A DNA stretch of 64,000 nucleotides, taken from positions 1 to 64,000 of the forward strand of contig NZ_AFNV02000001.1 in the NCBI RefSeq assembly GCF_000215955.2. Reading direction: 5' to 3'. How positions within the stretch are numbered: the first letter of the stretch is position 1; each line of letters begins with the position of its first letter. Source of the stretch: Salinisphaera shabanensis E1L3A (GTDB taxonomy: Bacteria; Pseudomonadota; Gammaproteobacteria; Nevskiales; Salinisphaeraceae). A program made the position numbers and the translations under genes. The notes beneath the pieces are model-generated. The model was not told the origin of the DNA. It was given only the letters and a program-made list of their open reading frames with translations, and did not search any database. Shown piece after piece: positions 49,108-57,218 of this stretch.

Positions 49108-49455
49108 CTAGACCGTGAACGACTCGCCGCAGCCGCACGAGTTCTTCGCATGCGGATTTTCAAAGCGGAACATGCGGTTAAGCCCTTCCGAACGGAAGTC
49201 CAGCGTCGTGCCTTTAAGCACGGCCATATGCTTGCGATTCACCACGACTTTGGCGCCGTAGCCTTCGAAGACATCATCTTCAGCGTCGACTTCGTCCGCA
49301 TAGTCCATGGTGTACATATAACCGCTACAACCGGACTTGCGCACACCGACGCGCAGACCGATGCCGCTGCCACGCTTGGACAGCTGAGCCTTGATACGCT
49401 CGGCGGCGGCCGGCGTAAGCGTTATCTCTTCGGGTTCGACTAGCGTTTCACTCAT
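49108..49455 (-). CDS. iscA: A-type Fe-S carrier IscA
   Basis: A 115-residue A-type carrier with the three ligand cysteines, one in SGCSGYMY and two in SCGCGESF. The C-terminal CGCGESFTV is closer to IscA than to ErpA. It delivers Fe-S clusters to apoproteins. It is the last gene of the operon, 33 bases after the IscU-like gene. Confidence 0.9.
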   Translation of the reverse strand: MSETLVEPEEITLTPAAAERIKAQLSKRGSGIGLRVGVRKSGCSGYMYTMDYADEVDAEDDVFEGYGAKVVVNRKHMAVLKGTTLDFRSEGLNRMFRFENPHAKNSCGCGESFTV

Positions 49456-49488
49456 GACGTCATCATCCCAGATAAACGAAGCGTTGTT

Positions 49489-49872
49489 CTAGTGCGGCCA
49501 GCGCGCCAGCGCATCGGCGAGCGCATCAAGCACTAGAAGTGCCGCATAGCGCTCGGCCGGTGCCAGGCACAACGCCTGTTCGAAATCTCTACTACTGAGA
49601 CTTCGTGCCGCTTCGATCGTTCGGCCCTGCAACCATTCACAGGCCCAGTCCGCACTGGCGATCGCGACCGGCGGGCCGAATACCGCAAATGCGGCCTTGT
49701 CGATACGCGCCTCATGCGTATCACCATCGACTGCCAGATACAGCCGACACCGCGCGTCCGCGCCCGGCGTGTCTGCGCCGCCCTGACCTTGCCATTGCAT
49801 GATGGCACAATCCGCCAGCGCGTGCCCGGGGGCGAGAAAACGCCGTTGCCACACCGGCGACATGTGCGTCAT
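49489..49872 (-). CDS. IscU-like protein lacking the ligand cysteines
   Basis: A 127-residue protein in the normal place of iscU. The fold is suggested by LYLAVDGDTHEARIDKAAF, AIASADWACEWLQGRTIEAA (IscU: AIASSSLVTEWVKGK) and the final LLVLDALADAL. By hand alignment the three cluster-ligand cysteines of IscU are replaced: CGD by ADARC-like sequence, CGSAIAS by PPVAIAS, and HCSILA by RYAALL. The remaining cysteines (residues 22, 42, 77, 101) are elsewhere. It probably cannot hold a [2Fe-2S] cluster in the usual way and may be a regulator or partner of a desulfurase. It overlaps the upstream gene by four bases. Confidence 0.7.
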   Translation of the reverse strand: MTHMSPVWQRRFLAPGHALADCAIMQWQGQGGADTPGADARCRLYLAVDGDTHEARIDKAAFAVFGPPVAIASADWACEWLQGRTIEAARSLSSRDFEQALCLAPAERYAALLVLDALADALARWPH

Positions 49873-51035
49873 GCCGCATCCGCAATAGCGCGCAGGCGCG
49901 AGACTTCGCTGACGAATCGATCCGCGGCGGCATCGATCTGTGCGGCCGTGGTCCCAGCCCCCAGCGAAAAACGAATACTGGCACCGGCTTCGCGCGGGCT
50001 TCGCCCCATCGCGCGCAGCACGTACGACGATTGGCCTTTCGCTGCGCTGCAGGCCGCTCCGGACGAGACCGCCAGTGCAGGCGCGCCGTCTGTCAGCCCC
50101 TTCAACAACGCATCGCCGTGCACACCGGCAACACTGACGTTGAGAAACGGCGCCGCCGTATGCACGGGCCCGCCATTACGCATCACTCTATCAGCGCGGG
50201 CAAGCGCGTCCGACAGATGGTCGCGCAGTACTGCCAGACGCTTTTGTTCGCTATCACGTATCGCAGCCATATGGGCGGCCGCGGCACCGAAACCGGCGAT
50301 TTGATGCGTCGCCAGCGTGCCGGAGCGCAAGCCGCGCTGCTGGCCGCCGCCATGCAACTGCGCCGCCAGGCCGGTACGCGGGCGCACATAAAGCGCGCCA
50401 ACACCCTTGGGCCCGCCGATCTTGTGCGCCGATAGAGAAAGCAACGCGATCTGCATGCGTTCCACATCGAGCGCAAGCCGGCCGAGGCTTTGTGCAGCGT
50501 CCACGTGCAAATCCACGCCATGGGCGGCACAGCGCTCGCCGATGGCCGCAATGTCCTGGATGACACCGGTTTCGTTATTCACGTGCATGATCGAAACCAG
50601 CGTCGCATTGTCGGCAAGCGCCGATTCCAGATCACCGAGATCGATACGTCCGTCGCTATCGACCGGCAGCCGCGTTACCCGCGTGCCGTATTTCTCGAGC
50701 CAGGCCAGCGTATCGAGCGTGGCGCTGTGCTCGGTCACCACGCTGACGATATGCGCATCGGTGCCAGCAAAAGCGACGACGCCCTTAAGCGCCAGATTGA
50801 TCGATTCGGTCGCGCCCGAAGTCCAGATCAGATCCTTCTCGCGCGCGTTGATCAGTTGCGCCACCTCTGCGGCTGCGGTGTCGATCAGACGGGCGGCTTC
50901 GCGCCCGGGGCCGTGCAGCGATGCCGGGTTCGCATCGGTCGCCATCAGCGCATGCTGCATGACCTCCATCACACCCGGCGCCAACGGCGCGGTGGCCGCA
51001 TAATCGAGATAGATTGTCTCGCTGGCCGCGTTCAT
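49869..51035 (-). CDS. iscS: Cysteine desulfurase, IscS-like
   Basis: A 388-residue PLP enzyme: PLP Lys in SAHKIGGPKG, catalytic Cys in VSSGAACSAAKG, and MHVNNETGVIQDIAAIG. It converts cysteine to alanine and a persulfide. It resembles IscS but is slightly short, ending RLRAIADAA, so the C-terminal tail that in E. coli IscS helps bind IscU is missing. It overlaps both neighbours by four bases, so it is coupled to the IscU-like protein. Confidence 0.9.
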   Translation of the reverse strand: MNAASETIYLDYAATAPLAPGVMEVMQHALMATDANPASLHGPGREAARLIDTAAAEVAQLINAREKDLIWTSGATESINLALKGVVAFAGTDAHIVSVVTEHSATLDTLAWLEKYGTRVTRLPVDSDGRIDLGDLESALADNATLVSIMHVNNETGVIQDIAAIGERCAAHGVDLHVDAAQSLGRLALDVERMQIALLSLSAHKIGGPKGVGALYVRPRTGLAAQLHGGGQQRGLRSGTLATHQIAGFGAAAAHMAAIRDSEQKRLAVLRDHLSDALARADRVMRNGGPVHTAAPFLNVSVAGVHGDALLKGLTDGAPALAVSSGAACSAAKGQSSYVLRAMGRSPREAGASIRFSLGAGTTAAQIDAAADRFVSEVSRLRAIADAA

Positions 51036-52195
51036 CCCAGCACGGAAGCGCTGATGCTGCCCGGCATGGCGCCGCCGCCGTTGGACAAACGACCGAGTAC
51101 CAGCAGGAACTGCTGAATCTCTTCGAGGGTGTTCTGCGGCCCCAGGCTGACCCGAATCGCACCCTGGGCGACGGCGGGGTCGACACCCATCGCCAGCAAC
51201 ACGGGGCTCGGTTCGCCGGTACCGGCCGCACAGGCCGAGCCCGACGACACCGCAATATCTTCGCGGTCGAGCAGCATGAGCAGCCCTTCGCCGTCGTACC
51301 CGGCCACCGCGAACTGACTGGTATTGGGCAGGCGTTCGGCCTGGGCGGAAAAACGGGTGATGCCGGGCGTCGCATCGAGGCCGGTTTCCAGCTGATCGCG
51401 AAGTCTGCGCATATGTTCGATTTCAGCATCGCGATGCGCCATCAAACGCTTCGCCGCCGCACCAAAGCCGACGATACCGGCCACATTGTAGCTACCCGAA
51501 CGCAGCCCCTGCTCGTGGCCGCCACCGTGAACGATAGGCGCCATGTCCATATGCTTGTCGACGATCAACGCGCCCACACCTTTCGGGCCTTGAATCTTGT
51601 GCGAGGACAGACTCGCGCAGTGCGCACCGCTGGCTGCGAAATCGAAATCCAGCTTGCCCATCGCCTGAACGGCATCGGTATGCAACCACACACCGGCAGC
51701 GCGCACGATACCTGAGATCGCGCGCATATCCTGCAATACGCCGGTTTCGTTGTTGGCGGCCATGATGGATACCACCGCCACATCGCCTGATGCGAGCTGG
51801 CGTTCGAGATCCTCCAGATCGATACGCCCCTGATCGTCGACAGCTACACGATCGATTCGCCAACCGCTGCGTTCGAGTGCGCTAGCCGTATCGGTGATCG
51901 CCGGATGCTCGATCGGCGAAATCAACATACGGGCCGGCGTGCGTGTCGCCGCCACGCCCTTGAGCGCCATATTGTCGGCTTCGGTGCCGCCGGCGGTGAA
52001 GACGATCTGCGATGGATGCGCATTCACACATTCGGCCACCTGTGCACGCGCGGCATCGATCGCCGCCCGCGCTTCGCGTCCAGCCCGATGCAACGAAGAG
52101 GCATTGCCGTGGCGTTCGGTCAGCCACGGCCGCATCGCCTCGAACACCTCAGGGTGCATCGGGGTGGTCGCGTTGTGGTCGAAATAGATCGTCAT
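51032..52195 (-). CDS. Cysteine desulfurase, second (NifS/IscS-like)
   Basis: A 387-residue PLP enzyme beginning MTIYFDHNATTPMHPEVFEA. It has the PLP Lys in SSHKIQGPKG and the catalytic Cys in VSSGSACAAGTGEPS. It is clearly a separate, diverged paralogue of the next gene (about a third to a half identical by eye). The ATG at 52195 is the family start; the longer frame to 52465 runs into cysE. It is 50 bases after cysE. In the usual isc operon iscR and one iscS would stand here. Confidence 0.9.
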   Translation of the reverse strand: MTIYFDHNATTPMHPEVFEAMRPWLTERHGNASSLHRAGREARAAIDAARAQVAECVNAHPSQIVFTAGGTEADNMALKGVAATRTPARMLISPIEHPAITDTASALERSGWRIDRVAVDDQGRIDLEDLERQLASGDVAVVSIMAANNETGVLQDMRAISGIVRAAGVWLHTDAVQAMGKLDFDFAASGAHCASLSSHKIQGPKGVGALIVDKHMDMAPIVHGGGHEQGLRSGSYNVAGIVGFGAAAKRLMAHRDAEIEHMRRLRDQLETGLDATPGITRFSAQAERLPNTSQFAVAGYDGEGLLMLLDREDIAVSSGSACAAGTGEPSPVLLAMGVDPAVAQGAIRVSLGPQNTLEEIQQFLLVLGRLSNGGGAMPGSISASVLG

Positions 52196-52245
52196 GACGG
52201 GGCTCGCGGCCTCTGCCGCGGTTGCACGTGAAGCGGTTTCGCCTT

Positions 52246-52971
52246 TCAGGCCTTGTCGGTCTGATGCTCGGCGAGTTGCTCGGATAAACGCTTGGTGAGC
52301 GATTCCAGCTCGTCCTGGCGACGCTCGAGCGAATCGATATGGTCGAGCATGGCATCGATGCCCGTGGCCACCGGATCCGGCATATCCTGGGATACACCGT
52401 AAGTCGAGAACCCGATTCGATCCGCCGTTTCGCGACGCCGGTCGGCCGGCGTGCCGTTCTTGCACTTCACCAGCTTGGCCGGCACGCCGACGGCGGTGCA
52501 GCCGGGCGGCACTTCCTTGACCACAACGGCATTGGAGCCGATGCGCGCACCGACCCCGACCGTGAACGGCCCCAGCACTTTCGCACCCGCGCCGACGACG
52601 ACATCGTTCTCCAGGGTGGGATGGCGTTTGCCGGGGTTCCAGCTTGTGCCGCCGAGCGTTACGCCCTGATAGAGCGTGACATCGTCGCCGATGATCGTCG
52701 TTTCACCGATGACCACGCCGAAGCCGTGATCGATGAAAAACCGACGACCGATGGTCACGCCCGGATGAATTTCGATACCGGTGAGCCAGCGCGAGATATG
52801 CGATACGAAACGCCCCAGCCAGGTCAGCCGATGCGTCCAGCACCAGTGCGCCACGCGATGCCACCACAGCGCATGCAGGCCCGGATAGGAAAAGATCACT
52901 TCCCAGACGCTGCGTGCCGCCGGGTCGCGTTCGAAGATGGTGCGGATGTCCTCACGCATGCGCGAGATCAT
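52246..52971 (-). CDS. cysE: Serine O-acetyltransferase
   Basis: A 241-residue acetyltransferase with a helical N-terminus (about 1-60) and a left-handed beta-helix ([51 protein letters not shown]). It makes O-acetylserine, the first step to cysteine, and so supplies the substrate of the two desulfurases behind it. The C-terminal 50 residues include a helix ending EHQTDKA. It is 112 bases after trmJ. Confidence 0.94.
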   Translation of the reverse strand: MISRMREDIRTIFERDPAARSVWEVIFSYPGLHALWWHRVAHWCWTHRLTWLGRFVSHISRWLTGIEIHPGVTIGRRFFIDHGFGVVIGETTIIGDDVTLYQGVTLGGTSWNPGKRHPTLENDVVVGAGAKVLGPFTVGVGARIGSNAVVVKEVPPGCTAVGVPAKLVKCKNGTPADRRRETADRIGFSTYGVSQDMPDPVATGIDAMLDHIDSLERRQDELESLTKRLSEQLAEHQTDKA

Positions 52972-53083
52972 GAGATGCTCCGCGCCCCGTAGCGCCCGTG
53001 CGTGTGTTGATGTCGATGCATGCCGAACTCCTCGTGCCGGTCGAGCATTATTCCTGTGATATGCACTATTTCGGGTTTATCCG

Positions 53084-53902
53084 CTACGGATCAAGTCCCG
53101 AGTCGTGAGTTGTCTCATCGTCTCTACGCATGGCGCCGCGTAGCGGTTGTCGGCGCGGGTCGAGCGAACGCAACGCACCGCGCAAGATATTCACTTCGAT
53201 TCGATCCGGCGATGCCCGATTGAACAGCCGGCGCAGGCGCCGCATGAGATGGCCCGGATTGGCCGTATCCAGAAAGCCGCTGGCGCCGAGGACGTCCTGC
53301 CAGTGGCTGAACAGGCCTTCCATATCTGCCGTCGTCACGGGTTCGTGGGCCGGCTCGGCTTCCGGCGTATCACCGGCAGCCATACGCAGCTCATAAGCCA
53401 CCACCTGAACCGCGGCGGCCAGATTGAGCGAGCGATAGGCCGGGTTCGTCGGCACCTGCAGATGCAGCTGACACAGATCCAGTTCCGCGTTTTCGAGACC
53501 GCTGCGCTCGCGCCCGAACACGAGCGCAACGTTCTGATCGTGTGCGAGTTCGATCGCCCGTGTCGCCGCGGTACGCGCATCGACGAGCGGCCAGCGCATG
53601 TGGCGACGGCGCGCACTGGCACCAATGGCGAGTACGCAGTCGCCGATGGCCTCTTCCAGCGTGTCGAACACACCGGCGTTTTCGAGCACGTCGTCTGCGC
53701 CCGAGGCGCGTGCCACGGCTTCCGGATCCGGATAGCGTTCGGGCGCGACCAGCGCGAGGTCGTGCAGCCCCATGACTTTCATCGCACGCGCTGCCGCGCC
53801 GATATTGCCCGGATGCTGGGCGCCGACGAGCACGATGCGTAGGCGTGCCAGGCGGGATTCGTCAAATACGGCGGTTTCGTCAGGCGCAGCCGGGTCGCTC
53901 AT
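53084..53902 (-). CDS. trmJ: tRNA (cytidine/uridine-2'-O)-methyltransferase TrmJ
   Basis: A 272-residue SPOUT methyltransferase: the N-terminal VLVGAQHPGNIGAAARAMKVMG, NVALVFGRERSGLENAEL, and RSLNLAAAVQVVAYE knot region, with a helical C-terminus. It modifies position 32 of tRNAs. The ATG at 53902 was chosen over a longer frame to 53956. It is divergent from suhB (98-base spacer). trmJ next to suhB and the isc cluster is a conserved gammaproteobacterial layout. Confidence 0.94.
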   Translation of the reverse strand: MSDPAAPDETAVFDESRLARLRIVLVGAQHPGNIGAAARAMKVMGLHDLALVAPERYPDPEAVARASGADDVLENAGVFDTLEEAIGDCVLAIGASARRRHMRWPLVDARTAATRAIELAHDQNVALVFGRERSGLENAELDLCQLHLQVPTNPAYRSLNLAAAVQVVAYELRMAAGDTPEAEPAHEPVTTADMEGLFSHWQDVLGASGFLDTANPGHLMRRLRRLFNRASPDRIEVNILRGALRSLDPRRQPLRGAMRRDDETTHDSGLDP

Positions 53903-54000
53903 GGTCGACTCTCGTATCAATACGGCGTGCAGATGGTACGCTACCCGGCTTTTCAAGGCTCGCCCGACGCGCTCGCGCCGGGTTCGACAAGGACTGTCCG

Positions 54001-54792
54001 ATGCAACCGTTGACCAATGTCGCCGTTACCGCCGCCCGCCGGGCCGGCGGGGTAATTCTGGAATACTACCGGCGCGGCGATACCGGTGAAGTCACGGCCA
54101 AGAGCGGCCGCAACGATTTCGTGACCGAGGCCGACCAGCGCGCCGAGAACACGATCATCGACACGATCAGCCGCGCGTATCCCGACCATGCCTTCATGGC
54201 CGAGGAATCCGGTGAAACCGGCGAGTCCGATACGGTCTGGATCATCGATCCGATCGACGGCACCGCCAATTTCATGGCCGGCATCCCGCATTTCTGTGTC
54301 TCGATCGCCTGTCAGATCAACGGCGTGATCGAACATGCCGTGATCTACGATCCGGTCAAGGACGAGCTGTTCACGGCCGATCGCGGCGCCGGCGCCAGCC
54401 TGGACGGCAAGCGGATTCGCGTGACCCGCACCACCCGCCTGCGTCAGGCGTTGCTGGCCACCGGCTTTGCCTATCGCAAGAAGCAGGACATCGCCACCCA
54501 TATGCCGGTATTCAATCGCTTGCTGTCGTCGAGCGCGGATATCCGTCGTGCCGGCTCGGCCGCGCTCGATCTGGCTTACGTAGCCGCCGGTCGCCTGGAC
54601 GGCTTCTGGGAAATGGGCCTGTCGCCCTGGGACATGGCTGCCGGCCTGCTGCTGGTACGCGGCGCGGGCGGCATCGCCGGCGATATCAAGGATCAGGACC
54701 CGCTGAAAACCGGCAACGTGATCGCGGCCAACCCCAAGCTCTATCCGCAACTCATCGAGAAGATCGAGCGCACCCCGCAAGGCGGTAGCTAG
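54001..54792 (+). CDS. suhB: Inositol-1-monophosphatase SuhB
   Basis: A 263-residue metal-dependent phosphatase with MAEESG, the metal site WIIDPIDGTANFMAGIPHF, and WDMAAGLLLVRGAGG. In E. coli SuhB also joins the rRNA transcription antitermination complex. The ATG at 54001 gives the family start (MQPLTNVAVTAARRAGGVI). It is divergent from trmJ. Confidence 0.95.
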   Translation: MQPLTNVAVTAARRAGGVILEYYRRGDTGEVTAKSGRNDFVTEADQRAENTIIDTISRAYPDHAFMAEESGETGESDTVWIIDPIDGTANFMAGIPHFCVSIACQINGVIEHAVIYDPVKDELFTADRGAGASLDGKRIRVTRTTRLRQALLATGFAYRKKQDIATHMPVFNRLLSSSADIRRAGSAALDLAYVAAGRLDGFWEMGLSPWDMAAGLLLVRGAGGIAGDIKDQDPLKTGNVIAANPKLYPQLIEKIERTPQGGS

Positions 54793-54849
54793 CTCGAGCG
54801 CGCCGATGAGCGCATGATCGAACGCGACTGAACAGCTAAAGGCTGTCTT

Positions 54850-55488
54850 ATGCGTTTCGGTTTCCTGATATTTGACGGCGTCGAAGAACTGGACCTGCTC
54901 GGCCCATGGGAACTCGTCGGCGTGTGGAGCGAACGTTTCGGCGGCCCGGGCGAACGCCTGCTCGTAGCTGCCCAACCCGGCGCGGCTCGCTGCGCCAAGG
55001 GCCTGACCCTGACACCCGACGTCTGTTTCGACGATTGCCCGGCGCTCGACGTATTGCTCGTGCCCGGTGGACGCGGCACGCGCCAGGTTGTCGACGACGC
55101 CGACACGATCGCCTTCATCGGCCGTTGTGCCGGCCAATGCGAGGCGCTGTTGTCGGTGTGTACCGGCGCATTTCTACTGCATCGCGCTGGCTTGCTGACC
55201 GGTCAACCCGCCACCACCCACTGGGCATCGCTCGATCGCTTGCACGCGCTAGGCGATGTCGATGTGCGAGAAACACGCTATACGCATAGCGGCAGAATCT
55301 GGACTTCGGCCGGCGTTTCCGCCGGCATGGACATGGTCCTTGCGTATATTGCGGACACCGCAGGCGAACAAACAGCCGGCGAAGTGCAACGCTGGGCTGA
55401 ATACTATCCGGACGACCGACGCTACGGCGATGCGCATCGCGCCAACGAATTGCCGGCCTATATAAAGGATTTCAAAGACGAGGAATAA
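54850..55488 (+). CDS. DJ-1/PfpI family protein
   Basis: A 212-residue protein with the DJ-1/PfpI fold: MRFGFLIFDGVEELDLLGPW, VLLVPGGRGTR and the nucleophile elbow SVCTGAFLL (Cys near 104), followed by ATTHWASLDRL. The last features (a His after the elbow and the THW) are close to isonitrile hydratase-like members, but the substrate is not shown. It is 57 bases downstream of suhB and may be co-transcribed. Confidence 0.85.
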   Translation: MRFGFLIFDGVEELDLLGPWELVGVWSERFGGPGERLLVAAQPGAARCAKGLTLTPDVCFDDCPALDVLLVPGGRGTRQVVDDADTIAFIGRCAGQCEALLSVCTGAFLLHRAGLLTGQPATTHWASLDRLHALGDVDVRETRYTHSGRIWTSAGVSAGMDMVLAYIADTAGEQTAGEVQRWAEYYPDDRRYGDAHRANELPAYIKDFKDEE

Positions 55489-55567
55489 ATCGCGCGGTGT
55501 GCAGCCACGATTCTCCCGCAAGCCGTCATCAAACATATCTTGTGGTCGTAGAGCGATACATCTGCGG

Positions 55568-56120
55568 CTAACATCGCGAGCCAGACTCCCTGTGTTGTCG
55601 GGGCGCGCTGCCGTCAGAGGACCACTCTTCCGACGTAATCGCGTAGCGCTCGTGGTCGCGCCATTCGCCGTCGATCTTCAGATAGCGCGGCGAATAGCCT
55701 TCCAATCGGAAACCCAGTGACGTGACCAGGCCGATAGAGCGCTCGTTTGCGGGTTGGATGTTGGCCTCCAGTCGATGCAGCGCGTCGACGGCAAAACTAC
55801 GCGACACCACGGCGGCCAAGGCCTTTTTTCATGAGCCCCCTGCCCTGGTGCGGGCTGAATGCGTAGTAGCCGAGGTAGGCGGATTGCAGCGCGCCGCGGA
55901 CGATTTCGTTCAGGTTGATACAGCCCACCAGCGTGCCGGCCTGCGTCATGGCCAGATAGCTTTGGTGCGTATCGGCTGAATATCGATGTAGATACGCGGC
56001 GTATTTCTCGGGCGTATCGGGCGGCGAAACCCAGCGATTCAGGCCAGGCTGGCTGCGCCGGACAGCAGCCAGGAACGCCGCCAGGTGTTCTGCGCCCGGT
56101 TGAAAGACTTCGATATCCAT
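55568..56120 (-). pseudogene. RimJ/RimL-type GNAT acetyltransferase, frameshifted
   Basis: Two frames together make one GNAT acetyltransferase of about 183 residues. The first (from the ATG at 56120) has AYLGYYAFSPHQGRGLMKKG, with the acetyl-CoA pyrophosphate loop; the second has LHRLEANIQPANERSIGLVTSLGFRLEGYSPRYLKIDGEW, the closing RimJ/RimL part. The break is at an A6 run (T6 at 55824-55829 on the plus strand). With five A the two join exactly (MKKALAAVVSRSF). As written the product stops after GLGRRGVA, early in the domain. Confidence 0.8.
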
Positions 56121-56155
56121 TTGGTTACTTCTCTCGGGCAAGCAGGAGAAGTCAC

Positions 56156-56210
56156 TCGCACAGCAGTGCGAACCCCAAGCCGAAATACACCCGCGCAGTT
56201 GATTCAGAAC
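56156..56210 (+). repeat. Covarying hairpin repeat, copy C
   Basis: Hairpin TCGCAC-AGCA-GTGCGA (56156-56171) followed by ACCCCAAGCCGAAATACACC and CGCGCAGTTGATTCAGAAC, the same as copies A and B 20 kb away. It sits between the GNAT remnant and the end of secF. Confidence 0.65.
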
Positions 56211-56231
56211 GGGCGAGCCTGTAACCGTCGA

Positions 56232-57173
56232 CTAACGCGTAACCCGCGAGGCCTTCTCGGCGTCCTCTTCCTTGGGCGGGAACAGGTCCTGACTGGTGAT
56301 CTTGAGCCGCAGGGCGAGCGCACTGGCGACGAAGATCGAGGAATAGGTACCGATGAAGATACCGATCAACAACGCGGTCGCGAAGCCGTGAATGACTTCG
56401 CCGCCCAGGAAGAACAGCGCCAGCAGTGTGAGGATCGTGGTGCCCGAAGTCATCAACGTACGCGACAACGTCTGGTTGATCGAAGCATTAACCACCTCGA
56501 CAGGCGTTGCCTTGCGCATGCGCCGGAAATTCTCGCGAATACGATCGAACACCACGATCGTGTCGTTGAGCGAGTAACCGATCACAGCGAGCAGCGCAGC
56601 GAGCACGGTCAGGTCGAAATCCAGATGGAACAGCGAGAACACACCCAGCGTGATCAGCACGTCGTGCACGAGCGCGGCGACCGCGCCGGCGGCCAGCTTC
56701 CAGTGAAAGCGCACGATCACGTAGATCAGAATCGCGATCACGGTATAGAGCAGTGCCAGACCGCCCTTGTTGATCAACTCGTCACCGACCTGTGGGCCGA
56801 CGAATTCCACGCGCCGCAGTTCGGCCGCACTGTTGTCGGCGTGTAGGGACTGCATTACCTGGGTGCTGACTTCGGAACTCTCCGCGCCCTCTTCGCTGGC
56901 CAGCCGAATCATCACGGCATCGGACGAGCCGAAATGCTGGACCGTCGCGCCCGGGTACCCCCCTTCGTCAAGCGCGCCGCGGACTTCGTCGAGCGCGACC
57001 GCGTCCGGATAGCCGACCTCGACCACCACGCCGCCGGTGAAATCCACGCCGAACGATAGCTTCTCCATCGAAAACGATACGAACGACATCAGAATCAGCA
57101 ACGCCGAAAAAATGATGGCGTACTTGCCGTAGCTGATGAAGTCGATCGAGGTGTTGGATTTGATCAGGCGCAT
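56232..57173 (-). CDS. secF: Protein translocase subunit SecF
   Basis: A 313-residue membrane protein with six helices and a periplasmic loop after helix 1 (SFGVDFTGGVVVEVGYPD), and the RND-type motifs GYSLNDTIVVFDRIREN and TLLALFFLGGEVIHGFA. With SecD it uses the proton gradient to aid late steps of protein export. It is 45 bases downstream of secD. Repeat copy C follows its stop. Confidence 0.97.
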   Translation of the reverse strand: MRLIKSNTSIDFISYGKYAIIFSALLILMSFVSFSMEKLSFGVDFTGGVVVEVGYPDAVALDEVRGALDEGGYPGATVQHFGSSDAVMIRLASEEGAESSEVSTQVMQSLHADNSAAELRRVEFVGPQVGDELINKGGLALLYTVIAILIYVIVRFHWKLAAGAVAALVHDVLITLGVFSLFHLDFDLTVLAALLAVIGYSLNDTIVVFDRIRENFRRMRKATPVEVVNASINQTLSRTLMTSGTTILTLLALFFLGGEVIHGFATALLIGIFIGTYSSIFVASALALRLKITSQDLFPPKEEDAEKASRVTR

Positions 57174-57218
57174 TCGAGACTCGACATAAGGGCAAAACGC
57201 AGACGTGGGTAACGCATG

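Noticed and set aside
51032-52465. Extended N-terminus for the second cysteine desulfurase
   Set aside because: The 90 added residues overlap cysE and read like its shadow; MTIYFDHNATTP is the family start.
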